Source: Neohoeflea coraliihabitans (GTDB lineage: Bacteria; Pseudomonadota; Alphaproteobacteria; Rhizobiales; Rhizobiaceae). From it: a DNA stretch of 64,000 nt. The notes beneath the pieces are model-generated. The model was not told the DNA's origin, did not search any database, and saw only the letters and a list, made by a program, of their open reading frames with translations. Shown piece by piece: positions 35,847 through 45,223 of this stretch. The stretch spans positions 992,001 through 1,056,000 of the forward strand of contig NZ_JAHWQX010000002.1 in the NCBI RefSeq assembly GCF_019334345.1. Direction: 5' to 3'. Each line of letters starts with the position of its first letter. The stretch's first letter is position 1. Made by a program: the position numbers and the translations under genes.

Positions 35847-36944
35847 ATGGGCGCCTATATTCTGCGCCGCCTGCTGTTGATGATCCCGACGCTGCTCGGG
35901 ATCATGGCGCTGTCCTTTGCGGTGGTGCAATTCGCACCCGGTGGCCCGGTCGAGCAGGTCATTGCCGAGCTGACGGGCCAGGGCGATTCAAGCACGCAAC
36001 GGATTTCCGGGGGCAGCGACCTGCAGGGCGCCGGCGAACAGTTCGGCGATGATCTGAATGGTCAGTATCGCGGCGCCCAGGGCCTCGACCCGGAATTCAT
36101 CAAGAAGCTTGAAAAGCAATTCGGCTTCGACAAGCCGCCGCTCGAACGGTTCGGCTTGATGATCTGGGATTACGCCCGGTTCGATTTCGGTGAAAGCTTC
36201 TTTCGCAACATCTCGGTTATCGAACTGATTGGCGAGAAACTGCCAGTTTCGATCTCGCTTGGGGTGTGGATCCTGCTTCTGTCCTATCTGATCTCCATAC
36301 CGCTCGGCATCCGCAAGGCGGTCAGCGATGGTTCGCGCTTCGATATCTGGACCTCCGGCTTGATCATCGTCGCTTACGCGGTCCCGGGTTTTCTGTTTGC
36401 GATCATGCTGATCGTCGTTTTCGCCGGCGGCTCTTTTCTCGACTGGTTCCCGCTGCGCGGGCTGACCTCGGAGAACTTTGCTTCGATGAGCTGGCCGGAG
36501 AAGATCCTCGACTATTTCTGGCACCTGGCATTGCCGCTGATTTCGCTGTCGCTGGCTGCCTTTGCGACAACGACGCTATTGACCAAGAACTCGTTCATCG
36601 ACGAGATCCGCAAGCAATATGTGACGACGGCGCGCGCCAAGGGTCTGACCGAGCGGCAAGTGCTCTACAAGCACGTCTTCCGCAATGCGATGCTGATCAT
36701 CATCGCGGGTTTCCCCGGAGCCTTCATCACGGCATTCTTTTCCGGTTCGCTGCTGATCGAGACGATCTTCTCCCTCGACGGCCTCGGACGGCTGGGGTTC
36801 GATTCGGTGGTCAAGCGTGATTATCCGGTGGTGTTTGCAACGCTCTACATCTTTTCCCTGATGGGCCTGGTGATCGGCCTCATCTCCGACCTGATCTACA
36901 CCTGGGTTGATCCGCGCATCGACTTCGAGAAGCGGGACGTGTGA
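35847..36944 (+). CDS. yejB: YejB-type peptide ABC transporter permease
   Basis: A 365-residue membrane protein with six membrane segments. It starts with an OppB-like helix (ILRRLLLMIPTLLGIMAL) and APGGPVEQV. A long polar loop (about 50-95) is typical of YejB compared with OppB. The EAA loop that contacts the ATPase reads TTARAKGLTERQVLYKHVF. The stop overlaps the next start (TGATG), so yejB and yejE are coupled. Confidence 0.95.
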   Translation: MGAYILRRLLLMIPTLLGIMALSFAVVQFAPGGPVEQVIAELTGQGDSSTQRISGGSDLQGAGEQFGDDLNGQYRGAQGLDPEFIKKLEKQFGFDKPPLERFGLMIWDYARFDFGESFFRNISVIELIGEKLPVSISLGVWILLLSYLISIPLGIRKAVSDGSRFDIWTSGLIIVAYAVPGFLFAIMLIVVFAGGSFLDWFPLRGLTSENFASMSWPEKILDYFWHLALPLISLSLAAFATTTLLTKNSFIDEIRKQYVTTARAKGLTERQVLYKHVFRNAMLIIIAGFPGAFITAFFSGSLLIETIFSLDGLGRLGFDSVVKRDYPVVFATLYIFSLMGLVIGLISDLIYTWVDPRIDFEKRDV

Positions 36945-38092
36945 TGGCGGCGGGATTGCAGACAGCGGACGAACAGGTGGTGGCGCAACGCCCGAAGGGC
37001 TGGCTGTCGCCGACCAACAAACGGCGCTGGGCAAATTTCAAGGCCAATCGGCGCGGCTACTGGTCGCTCTGGATCTTTGCTGTGCTGTTCATCCTCAGCC
37101 TCGGGGCCGAGTTCATCGCCAATGACCGGCCGATCATCGCGTCCTACAAGGGCGAGATCCTGATGCCGGTCTTTGTCGATTATCCGGAGGAGAAATTCGG
37201 CGGTTTCCTGGCCCACACGAATTACCGCGATCCTTTCATTCGTGACGAGATCGAGGCGAATGGCTGGATGGTCTGGCCTCCGGTACGCTATTCCTATCTG
37301 ACCGCCAATTCCTACATTCCCCATTCGGCACCCACGGCGCCCTTCTGGACGATGAGCCGCGCCGAATATTGTGGCGGCTATCCGCAAGGGGAAGACGATC
37401 CCGAATGCATGCTGGGCAATCTGAACTGGCTGGGAACCGACGACAGCGCCCGCGACGTCTTGGCGCGGATGATCTACGGGTTTCGCATCTCGGTGCTGTT
37501 CGGGCTGGCGCTGACGCTGTTTTCAGCATTGATCGGCGTGACGGCAGGGGCGATCCAGGGGTATTTCGGCGGCTGGACGGATCTGCTGCTGCAACGGTTC
37601 ATTGAGATCTGGTCGGCGATGCCGGTGCTCTACGTGCTGCTGATCATCGCGGCGATCCTGCCGCCGGGTTTCTGGGTGTTGCTCGGCATCATGCTGTTGT
37701 TTTCTTGGACGGCCTTTGTCGGTGTGGTGCGGGCCGAATTTCTGCGGGCGCGCAACTTCGAATATGTCAACGCGGCACGGGCGCTCGGCGTTGGCAATGG
37801 CACGATCATGTTCCGTCATTTGCTGCCCAATGCGATGGTGGCAACATTGACCTTCCTGCCGTTCATCCTGTCGGGTTCGATCACGACCCTGACCTCGCTC
37901 GACTTCCTCGGCTTCGGACTGCCGCCGGGATCGCCCTCGCTGGGTGAAATGATCGCGCAGGGCAAGCGCAATCTGCAGGCGCCATGGCTCGGCTTGACCG
38001 CCTTCTTCACGATCTCGATCATGCTGTCCCTGCTGATCTTCATCGGCGAAGCGACACGCGACGCCTTCGATCCGCGAAAGACTTTCCGATGA
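36944..38092 (+). CDS. yejE: YejE-type peptide ABC transporter permease
   Basis: A 382-residue partner permease. It has an N-terminal cytoplasmic stretch, a first helix (WSLWIFAVLFILSLGAEFIA), then the large periplasmic insert of YejE (about 60-165, with Tyr/Pro-rich segments), and five more helices. The EAA loop is EYVNAARALGVGNGTIMFRH. The ATG at 36944 overlaps the yejB stop by one base. Its own stop overlaps the yejF ATG by ATGA. Confidence 0.95.
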   Translation: MAAGLQTADEQVVAQRPKGWLSPTNKRRWANFKANRRGYWSLWIFAVLFILSLGAEFIANDRPIIASYKGEILMPVFVDYPEEKFGGFLAHTNYRDPFIRDEIEANGWMVWPPVRYSYLTANSYIPHSAPTAPFWTMSRAEYCGGYPQGEDDPECMLGNLNWLGTDDSARDVLARMIYGFRISVLFGLALTLFSALIGVTAGAIQGYFGGWTDLLLQRFIEIWSAMPVLYVLLIIAAILPPGFWVLLGIMLLFSWTAFVGVVRAEFLRARNFEYVNAARALGVGNGTIMFRHLLPNAMVATLTFLPFILSGSITTLTSLDFLGFGLPPGSPSLGEMIAQGKRNLQAPWLGLTAFFTISIMLSLLIFIGEATRDAFDPRKTFR

Positions 38093-39729
38093 GCGGGGCG
38101 GCGACTGATCCGATCCTCTCGGTGCGTGATCTGAGAGTGGATTTTCATCAGGAGGGCGTGGCGCAACGCGCCGTTGACGGCGTCTCCTTCGACATTCATC
38201 GCGGTGAGACGGTGGCGCTGGTCGGCGAGTCCGGGTCAGGCAAGTCGGTCTCGGCCTTGTCGATTCTCAAGTTGCTGCCCTACCCGGCGGCCAGTCATCC
38301 CTCCGGTCAGATCCTGTTCAAGGGCCGTGATCTGCTGTCGGCCTCGGAGAAAGACCTGCGCGCCGTGCGCGGCAACGACATCACGATGATCTTCCAGGAG
38401 CCGATGACATCGCTGAACCCGCTGCATTCGGTGGAAAGGCAGCTGGCCGAAATCCTGGCGATGCATCAGGGAATCCGGCAGTCGGCGGCGCGGCCGCAGA
38501 TCATCGAGCTTCTCGACCAGGTGGGCATCCGCGATCCGGCCTCTCGGTTGAATGCCTATCCGCATGAATTGTCGGGCGGCCAACGGCAGCGGGTGATGAT
38601 CGCCATGTCCCTGGCGAACCGCCCGGAACTGTTGATTGCCGATGAGCCGACGACAGCGCTGGATGTCACCGTGCAGGCGCAGATTCTCGAGCTGCTTGCG
38701 GACCTGAAAAAGACGCATGGCATGGCGATGCTGTTCATCACCCATGATCTCGGCATTGTGCGCAAATTTGCCGATCGGGTGTGCGTGATGACCGGCGGCA
38801 AGATTGTCGAGACCGGTAAAACCGCCGAAATTTTCAACAACCCGCAACACGCCTATACGCGGCATCTGCTGGCCGCCGAACCGAAGGGTGATCCGCTGGC
38901 CGCGGAAGGCGCCGCCAGGACAGTGATGCAGGCGGAGGATGTGAAGGTCTGGTTTCCGATCCGCAAGGGGTTTCTGCGCAAGACCGTCGATCACGTCAAG
39001 GCGGTGGATGGTGTCTCGCTGGAATTGCGCGCCGGCCGGACGCTAGGCGTCGTCGGGGAATCAGGGTCGGGCAAGACGACACTCGGGCTGGCGCTGATGC
39101 GGCTGATCCGTTCGCAGGGCTCAATTCGATTCGAGGGAGAGCCCATAGACAGTCGGTCATTCGCTGAAATGCGGCCGTTGCGCCACCGGATGCAGGTGGT
39201 CTTTCAGGATCCCTTCGGTTCCCTGTCGCCACGCATGTCGATCGCCGAAATCGTCGGCGAGGGATTGCGCATTCACGCTTCGGACCTGACGGCGAAACAA
39301 CGCGATGAGCGGGTGGCAGAAGCGCTCGAGGAGGTCGGGCTCGATGCTTCGACCCGCTGGCGCTACCCGCATGAATTTTCCGGCGGCCAGAGGCAGCGTG
39401 TGGCGATCGCCCGCGCGATCGTCCTCAAACCGCGCTTCCTGATGCTTGACGAGCCCACATCGGCTCTGGACATGAGCGTGCAGGCACAGGTGGTCGATCT
39501 GCTGCGCGAATTGCAGGACAAGCATGATCTCGCCTATCTGTTCATCAGCCACGATCTGAAAGTGGTGCGGGCGCTGGCGCACGAGGTGATGGTGATGCGG
39601 CTCGGCCAAATCGTCGAAGAGGGACCGGCCGACAAGATTTTCGACCGGCCGGAGACCGACTATACCAAGGCCCTGATGGCGGCCGCCTTCGATCTCGAGG
39701 CAGTGCCCGGCGACGCGGTGAGCGATTAG
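38089..39729 (+). CDS. yejF: YejF-type double ATPase subunit of the peptide ABC transporter
   Basis: A 546-residue protein with two complete ATPase domains. The first has [12 protein letters not shown] and [16 protein letters not shown]; the second has [14 protein letters not shown] and [15 protein letters not shown], with [11 protein letters not shown] in the second and [11 protein letters not shown] in the first. The linker carries the oligopeptide-type tail ending each domain. A single fused protein replaces the separate OppD/OppF pair. It completes the coupled yejABEF operon. Confidence 0.96.
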   Translation: MSGAATDPILSVRDLRVDFHQEGVAQRAVDGVSFDIHRGETVALVGESGSGKSVSALSILKLLPYPAASHPSGQILFKGRDLLSASEKDLRAVRGNDITMIFQEPMTSLNPLHSVERQLAEILAMHQGIRQSAARPQIIELLDQVGIRDPASRLNAYPHELSGGQRQRVMIAMSLANRPELLIADEPTTALDVTVQAQILELLADLKKTHGMAMLFITHDLGIVRKFADRVCVMTGGKIVETGKTAEIFNNPQHAYTRHLLAAEPKGDPLAAEGAARTVMQAEDVKVWFPIRKGFLRKTVDHVKAVDGVSLELRAGRTLGVVGESGSGKTTLGLALMRLIRSQGSIRFEGEPIDSRSFAEMRPLRHRMQVVFQDPFGSLSPRMSIAEIVGEGLRIHASDLTAKQRDERVAEALEEVGLDASTRWRYPHEFSGGQRQRVAIARAIVLKPRFLMLDEPTSALDMSVQAQVVDLLRELQDKHDLAYLFISHDLKVVRALAHEVMVMRLGQIVEEGPADKIFDRPETDYTKALMAAAFDLEAVPGDAVSD

Positions 39730-39754
39730 TCCAAGCAATAGGGAGGCAGGCCGG

Positions 39755-40711
39755 ATGGCAGAGCGCGGGCACATATTGCTGGCGGTGACCGGTTGGGATC
39801 CACAACCCTGGCAGGCGGCACTGGCGCGCCATGCGCCGGACCGACGCGTCGTTCTGGCGCCGGACGGCGCGCAGGATCCTGCCATCGATTATGCTCTGGT
39901 GTGGAACCAGCAAGCCGGGCTGCTGACGCATCTGCCGAACCTGAAGGCGATCTTCTCCCTTGGTGCTGGCGTCGATCACATTTTCAATGATCCGGAGCTG
40001 CCCGAGGTACCGATCGCGCGCGTGGTGTCGCCGGATCTCACCGAGCGCATGAGCGAATATGTAGCCTGGCAGGTGCTTGATCATCACCGACGCGGTCCGG
40101 CCTATCGAAAGCAGCAGGAGGGGTGCGTCTGGCACGAATTTCTGCCGCAGCCGGCGGCGAGCGAGATGACTGTCGGCATCATGGGACTGGGAGAACTGGG
40201 GCGGGATGCCGCTCGCAAACTCAGGAGCCTCGGTTTCCGGGTCAGCGGCTGGTCGCGGCGTGCACAGCAGATCGAGGGGATTGATGTGTATGCCGGGGCG
40301 GAGCAGATGCCGGATTTTCTTGCCTCTGCGGAAATCTTCGTCGTGCTTCTGCCTCTAACGCCGGAGACGCGCGGCATTCTCAATCACGGCACATTCGCGG
40401 CCATGACACGCCGCGAGCACCTTGCGGCGCCGGTTCTGATCAATGCCGGACGCGGCGGTCTGCAGGTCGAAAGCGATATCGTGGCTGCCCTCGATATGGG
40501 ACTTCTGTCGGCGGCCAGCCTCGATGTTTTCGAGACCGAACCGCTTGATGCTGCCAGCCCGCTGTGGGGTCACGCCAAGATCACGGTCACGCCGCACGCG
40601 GCCGCTGCCTCAAGCCCGGACCAACTGGTCGGGCCCATCATTGCGCAGATCGAAGCATTCGAGCGTGGCGCGCGCCTCGACAACCTGGTCGATCGCCGTG
40701 CCGGCTACTGA
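39755..40711 (+). CDS. ghrA: GhrA-like glyoxylate/hydroxypyruvate reductase
   Basis: A 318-residue D-2-hydroxyacid dehydrogenase. The NAD(P) motif is MGLGELGRDAARKL, the substrate site includes SLGAGVDHIF, the catalytic Arg is in NAGRGGLQVESD, and the C-terminal His is in TPHAAAAS. The GhrA subgroup reduces glyoxylate and hydroxypyruvate with NADPH. It begins 25 bases after yejF on the same strand. Its last codons overlap the end of the convergent PACE gene by 7 bases. Confidence 0.9.
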   Translation: MAERGHILLAVTGWDPQPWQAALARHAPDRRVVLAPDGAQDPAIDYALVWNQQAGLLTHLPNLKAIFSLGAGVDHIFNDPELPEVPIARVVSPDLTERMSEYVAWQVLDHHRRGPAYRKQQEGCVWHEFLPQPAASEMTVGIMGLGELGRDAARKLRSLGFRVSGWSRRAQQIEGIDVYAGAEQMPDFLASAEIFVVLLPLTPETRGILNHGTFAAMTRREHLAAPVLINAGRGGLQVESDIVAALDMGLLSAASLDVFETEPLDAASPLWGHAKITVTPHAAAASSPDQLVGPIIAQIEAFERGARLDNLVDRRAGY

Positions 40712-41172
40712 TCGCCGGCGCTGCTGGCCGCCTGTTTCACCATGCGAGGTGCGCGCGGTGCGGACGGAATGGGGAAGAGCACATCGTAGACCCAATTGAA
40801 GATGAAGGTGTAGACCAGGTAGAACGCGGCGAAGGACACATCCATCAACAGCGCCTGCATCAGCGAGACACCGAGATACCAGGCGATGAACGGCAGCAGA
40901 ACGATCAGCAACCCGCCCTCGAACATCAGGGCATGGATGATGCGCAGGGCGAGAGACTTGCGCGGCGATCCGCGCAGGCGGAGCAAGGCATGATCGAAGC
41001 CGAGATTGAAAAGATAGTTCCAACCGGTGGCGATGGTGGCACTCACCACGGCCACCAGACCAATGTCGTGCAGTGGCGTGCCGAAGGCCCAGGCGCCGAG
41101 CGGTGTGACCAGCAACAGCCCGATCAGCTCAAACGATATGGCGTGGCGGATGCGGTCCCTGACGCTGCGCAT
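40705..41172 (-). CDS. PACE-family multidrug efflux transporter
   Basis: A 155-residue, four-helix membrane protein formed by two bacterial transmembrane pair domains. The PACE motifs are all visible: RIRHAISFELIGL in helix 1, WNYLFNLGFD after helix 2, RIIHALMFEGGL in helix 3 and FNWVYDVLFP after helix 4. Members such as AceI export biocides (for example chlorhexidine) or polyamines by proton exchange. No LysR regulator, often divergent from PACE genes, is adjacent. Confidence 0.93.
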   Translation of the reverse strand: MRSVRDRIRHAISFELIGLLLVTPLGAWAFGTPLHDIGLVAVVSATIATGWNYLFNLGFDHALLRLRGSPRKSLALRIIHALMFEGGLLIVLLPFIAWYLGVSLMQALLMDVSFAAFYLVYTFIFNWVYDVLFPIPSAPRAPRMVKQAASSAGDQ

Positions 41173-41322
41173 AGTCCTGCTCCCTGAAAAAGATGCGTCT
41201 GGCGCCGGGTCGTCCCGACTTGTGTTCCCTTCAGGGGGAGGCCGTCCTCACTTGTGGCGTTATATGGCCGGACGGAGAGGCCAAGACAAGGGCCCGCAAG
41301 ACGCTCGGTGCGCGCCGGCTTG

Positions 41323-42183
41323 TCAGGGGCGGCGAAACCCTGTCGGCGCGCCGTAAAGAGGGCGGATCCGCTCGATCGCGTCGGCGAGCGGCTCACGCGT
41401 GACCGTCATCGTGCCGCCGGAGGCATGCAGAATGGTGTTCTCATCCTCCAGCAGAGCCACATGTCCGCCCCAGAAAACAAGATCGCCGCGGCAAAGCCCA
41501 TCGCGTCCGGGTTCGATCGGTTGGCCGAGACATTCGGACTGCATGTCGGAATCGCGCGGTGCCGGCCGGCCCGTCATGTTCAGCGCCATCTGCACGAGAC
41601 CGGAACAATCGATCCCGAAGCCGGATCGGCCGCCCCACAGATAGGGTGTTTCGAGAAACAATGCCGCGACCGCCAGCGCATCATCGGCCCTGGGCGCATC
41701 GAGACTGTCGCAGTGGACGGCAATGAGCGCCTCGCCGCTCGGCAGGAGAAAATAATCGGTATCGCGTGTGGTGGCTGACCCGGCAATCGTTAGCCGGCTT
41801 GCCATCGACAGGGCGCGCGTCGGCGGCAATTTGAGGTCGGGGCCCGGATAGAGGAATGTGCGCGGCCGCGAGACAATGTGCGTCGTTGCGGCCTGGGGGG
41901 CATCGGCCAAGCCGGTCTCCGCGACATAGCCGACAAAGCCATCATGCGCGCATTGCACCCACGCCCATCCTTCCTGCCGGTCAAAGACGCGCACGTCTTC
42001 GCCAAACAGAAGCTGAGTTTCGATGCCGGCATCATGACGCGGACGGGAGCGCAGATCGAGAATGGCTGCGGTGACGCGCGCAGACTGACCCTCGACGAAG
42101 CGGGACGCGTGAACACGTCCGGCGAGCGCGCTATCCGCAAGGTCGGGGCGATAGGCGTTGAGGCGGTGATCGAGTTCCTTCAT
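41323..42183 (-). CDS. NlpC/P60-family cysteine peptidase with SH3-like domains
   Basis: A 286-residue cell-wall peptidase. Two bacterial SH3-like regions fill about residues 40-165, and the catalytic domain follows with YLWGGRSGFGIDCSGLVQ (nucleophile Cys) and GDLVFWGGHVALLED (catalytic His). Such enzymes cut gamma-D-Glu to diamino acid bonds in muropeptides. No signal peptide is visible, which suggests a cytoplasmic role in recycling, as in the YkfC type. The ATG at 42183 overlaps the MarR stop (ATGA). Pairing with a leucyl aminopeptidase in one operon fits turnover of wall peptides. Confidence 0.93.
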   Translation of the reverse strand: MKELDHRLNAYRPDLADSALAGRVHASRFVEGQSARVTAAILDLRSRPRHDAGIETQLLFGEDVRVFDRQEGWAWVQCAHDGFVGYVAETGLADAPQAATTHIVSRPRTFLYPGPDLKLPPTRALSMASRLTIAGSATTRDTDYFLLPSGEALIAVHCDSLDAPRADDALAVAALFLETPYLWGGRSGFGIDCSGLVQMALNMTGRPAPRDSDMQSECLGQPIEPGRDGLCRGDLVFWGGHVALLEDENTILHASGGTMTVTREPLADAIERIRPLYGAPTGFRRP

Positions 42184-42545
42184 GCGACGCCGCCATCCCA
42201 CGGCAGCGCCCGGGCCTCACGGATGATCGTGTCGCCGAGCCGCTCGACAAACAGAGCACCTTCAACCGTGCGCTTGATGATGACATTGCGGCGATCGCGA
42301 TCATCGCGCACGCGGCGCACGAGACCGAGGTTGCCCATGCTGTCGAGCGCCCGGGTGATGACCGGCTTGGTCACGCCGAGCCGGCTGGCGAGGCCACGCA
42401 CGGTGTGCGGCGGCGGTTTCAGATAGATGTGCAGCAGGATCACCATCTGGCGCAAGGTGAGATCAGGGCCAACGAAGGCCAGATGCGACAGGGTGGCAGC
42501 ATGCCACAGTCCCAAAGCCTGGGCGGGCCGGAGATCGATGGACAT
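42180..42545 (-). CDS. Short MarR-family transcriptional regulator
   Basis: A 121-residue winged-helix protein. The core LTLRQMVILLHIYLKPPPHT, then VRGLASRLGVTKPVITRALD as recognition part and the wing LGLVRRVRDDRDRRNVIIKRT match MarR. It is shorter than usual because the C-terminal dimerisation helices are brief. It sits between the aminopeptidase and NlpC genes and overlaps the latter, so it may control this operon. The ligand is unknown. Confidence 0.88.
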   Translation of the reverse strand: MSIDLRPAQALGLWHAATLSHLAFVGPDLTLRQMVILLHIYLKPPPHTVRGLASRLGVTKPVITRALDSMGNLGLVRRVRDDRDRRNVIIKRTVEGALFVERLGDTIIREARALPWDGGVA

Positions 42546-42600
42546 GACGTGCGTTGCCGGTTTCGTTTCGGTTCCGGTCCATTGTCGCGGAAATATAGGC

Positions 42601-44019
42601 CTACCGCAAGTCTCGCGGCGGGTAGCGCTGAGCGAGCACGGTGAAGAGCGCGCGGATTCCATAGGCCTGGCCGCCGATCGGCGCATGCGGCTGGGCTTTC
42701 GGCATCCATCCGAAGATATCGAAATGGCACCAGGAGATGTGCGGCTCGACAAATTGCTGCAGAAACAGAGCGGCTGTAATGGCGCCGGCAAAACCGCCGG
42801 CCGGCGCGTTGGTCAGGTCCGCCACCGGCGTTTCGAGCATTGCCTTGTAGGGCGGATAAAGCGGCATGCGCCACAGCGGGTCGCCCACCGCTTCAGCGGC
42901 GCCTGCGAGTTCGCCGGCGAGGGCATCGTCATCGGTGAAGAGCGGCGGCAGTTCCGGCCCCAGCGCCACGCGGGCCGCTCCTGTCAGTGTCGCCATGTCG
43001 ATGACCAGGGCGGGGGACTCCTCGCAGGCCAGCGTCAGCGCATCGGCGAGCACCAGGCGGCCTTCGGCATCGGTGTTGTCGACCTGGATGGTCGGCCCCT
43101 TGCGGCTTTGCAGAATGTCGCCGGGGCGGAAGGCGTTGCCGGCAACGGAGTTCTCCACGGCCGGTATCAGAACGCGCAGATCGATATCAAGCCCGGCATC
43201 CATGATCATCAGGGCCAGGCCGAGGACGTTGGCGGCACCCCCCATGTCCTTCTTCATCAGGAGCATGGATGAGGACGGCTTGAGATCGAGACCGCCCGTG
43301 TCGAAACATACGCCTTTGCCGACAAGCGTCACCTTGGCGGCGCCGGGGCGGGCCAATCGCAGATCGAGGAGACGTGGCGCCTCGGCCGCCGCCCGGCCGA
43401 CCGCATGGATCAGCGGCAGGTTGTGCGCCAAAAGCTTTTCGCCGCTGGTCACGGTCAGATCCGCACCATAATGGCCGGCCAGGCCGTGGGTCACCGCTTC
43501 CAGTGCAGCCGGGCCCATGTGGTTGGCGGGTGTATTGATCAGGTCGCGTGCCAGATCGACGCCGGCCACGATGCGCTCGACATCATCGCGCAATGAGCTG
43601 TCATCGACCGCCAGTCGGACCGATTTGTCGCGCGGCTTGCGGAACGTCTCGAAGCGATAGGCGCCCATGGCGAAACCAAGCGCGTGGCGGGCCGCATCGG
43701 AACCGGCATTTTCCAGATGCCATGTGCCCTCCGGCAGCAGATCGGCCAGTTTGCCGGCGATGAAGGGATGGCGCTCCCGCGAAGGGCTGTCGCGATCGCC
43801 CAGCCCGAACAGGGCTCCGGCAAGTTCACCCTCACCACCGGGCACCAACAAAAATCTGCCCTCGGTTCCGGTAAAGCCGGCGCTGTCCGCCCATTGCCTA
43901 ACCTGAGCAGGAAGATCCACCTGACCGGCCTCTCCCTTGCCAAGCAGCCAGATCGGCAGGCTGTCCTCGCCTTGCGAAACCAGAGGGAAATCACGAGAGA
44001 TAAAGCGATATGGCGCCAT
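42601..44019 (-). CDS. M17 leucyl aminopeptidase family protein
   Basis: A 472-residue metallo-aminopeptidase. The C-terminal catalytic domain has GKGVCFDTGGLDLKPS (Lys and Asp ligands), DMGGAA and the signature NTDAEGRLVLADAL. The N-terminal regulatory domain is as expected, and the end has DIFGWMPKAQPHAPIGG, a feature of the alphaproteobacterial PepA/PepB group. It is the first gene of the unit with marR and the NlpC peptidase. GAAGG lies 8 bases before the ATG. Confidence 0.95.
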   Translation of the reverse strand: MAPYRFISRDFPLVSQGEDSLPIWLLGKGEAGQVDLPAQVRQWADSAGFTGTEGRFLLVPGGEGELAGALFGLGDRDSPSRERHPFIAGKLADLLPEGTWHLENAGSDAARHALGFAMGAYRFETFRKPRDKSVRLAVDDSSLRDDVERIVAGVDLARDLINTPANHMGPAALEAVTHGLAGHYGADLTVTSGEKLLAHNLPLIHAVGRAAAEAPRLLDLRLARPGAAKVTLVGKGVCFDTGGLDLKPSSSMLLMKKDMGGAANVLGLALMIMDAGLDIDLRVLIPAVENSVAGNAFRPGDILQSRKGPTIQVDNTDAEGRLVLADALTLACEESPALVIDMATLTGAARVALGPELPPLFTDDDALAGELAGAAEAVGDPLWRMPLYPPYKAMLETPVADLTNAPAGGFAGAITAALFLQQFVEPHISWCHFDIFGWMPKAQPHAPIGGQAYGIRALFTVLAQRYPPRDLR

Positions 44020-44221
44020 GGTTGAGCCTTCTAAACTGCCCCGGCCGCCTCAGTCTGGCGGTGCGCAGACCAAACGTCTTGCCGGGGGAATCACGCGTTA
44101 AGGTTTGGTTAGGGTTAACAGATTATTGATCGGATGAGGAAGCGGCGGCCGGGCTGGAATGATGGCGCCACGGGGTACCAGGTCTCCACCGGCACCGGCC
44201 CGGTGGAAGGGATGACCATCG

Positions 44222-45043
44222 ATGATCAGAAATTCGTTTTGCAAGACAACGGGGCGCAGATTGCGCAGTTCGGCGGCGATCATCCTGATCGCCACGGCAC
44301 TGGCCGGCTGCGCCGCCAAGGCGCCGCTGACGACCGGCTCAATCGGCAATTCCGGCAAGGCCGTGGAATCCATGAACGCGCATGAGCTGCGCGCAGCGAC
44401 CGAACGCTATGGGCGGGCTTACGAGAAAAATCCTGCAGATGCGGCGACCGGCATGCGGTATGCCGAAATGCTGCGCATGTCCGGCCGCAACGACCAGGCG
44501 CTGGCCGTGATGCAACAGGTGGCGATCCACAATCCCGAAGAACGCACGGTGCTGGCCGCTTATGGCAAGGCGCTGGCGGGCGCCGGACAATTGCAGAAGG
44601 CGCTGGAAACGATCCGCCGGGCGCAAACCCCGGACCGCCCGAACTGGCAGCTGCTATCGGCTGAAGGCGCGGTGCTCGATCAGCTCGGCAATGCCGGCGA
44701 GGCACGCGAGCGGTATCGCAAGGCGCTCGATTTAAAGCCAAACGAGCCCTCGATCCTCTCCAATCTCGGCATATCCTATCTGCTGGCAGGCGACCTGCGC
44801 ACCTCAGAAACCTACATGCGCAAGGCTTCAACGCTGCCCGGCGCCGACAGCCGCGTGCGGCAGAATCTGGCGCTCGTCGTCGGCCTGCAGGGTCGGTTCG
44901 CGGAAGCCGAGCAAATCGCGCGCGCCGAACTGGCGCCGGATCAGGCGGAAGCCAACGTCGCCTATCTGCGGGCGATGCTGTCGCAGCAGAATGCCTGGGC
45001 GCAACTGTCCGATCAGGATGGCGACGCCGGCAACACCAATTAA
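44222..45043 (+). CDS. tadD: TadD-like TPR lipoprotein of the Flp pilus system
   Basis: A 273-residue lipoprotein. The lipobox LAGC is at about residues 28-31. The mature part is built of tetratricopeptide units, for example ATERYGRAYEKNPADAAT, GNAGEARERYRKALDLKPNE and SNLGISYLLAGDLRTSETYM. TadD is thought to act as a pilotin-like factor for the outer-membrane secretin in the Tad pilus. It points away from the core genes and converges with tadC, an arrangement seen in other Rhizobiales. Confidence 0.9.
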   Translation: MIRNSFCKTTGRRLRSSAAIILIATALAGCAAKAPLTTGSIGNSGKAVESMNAHELRAATERYGRAYEKNPADAATGMRYAEMLRMSGRNDQALAVMQQVAIHNPEERTVLAAYGKALAGAGQLQKALETIRRAQTPDRPNWQLLSAEGAVLDQLGNAGEARERYRKALDLKPNEPSILSNLGISYLLAGDLRTSETYMRKASTLPGADSRVRQNLALVVGLQGRFAEAEQIARAELAPDQAEANVAYLRAMLSQQNAWAQLSDQDGDAGNTN

Positions 45044-45223
45044 GCCGGCTTCCTTCGCCGGTTTCGAGAGACCGGCCGGCGACCCGGCGAACCGGACCCG
45101 ACGCCCCTCCCCTAATCAAAAACAGTGCACGGGGTTGTGCCGCGCGGCCGGATTACCCGGCCGGCCGCCGCCTGGCGGCGATGTGGACAGATGCGCTGCT
45201 GCGCGTCGGCGGCGAGCCGCTTT

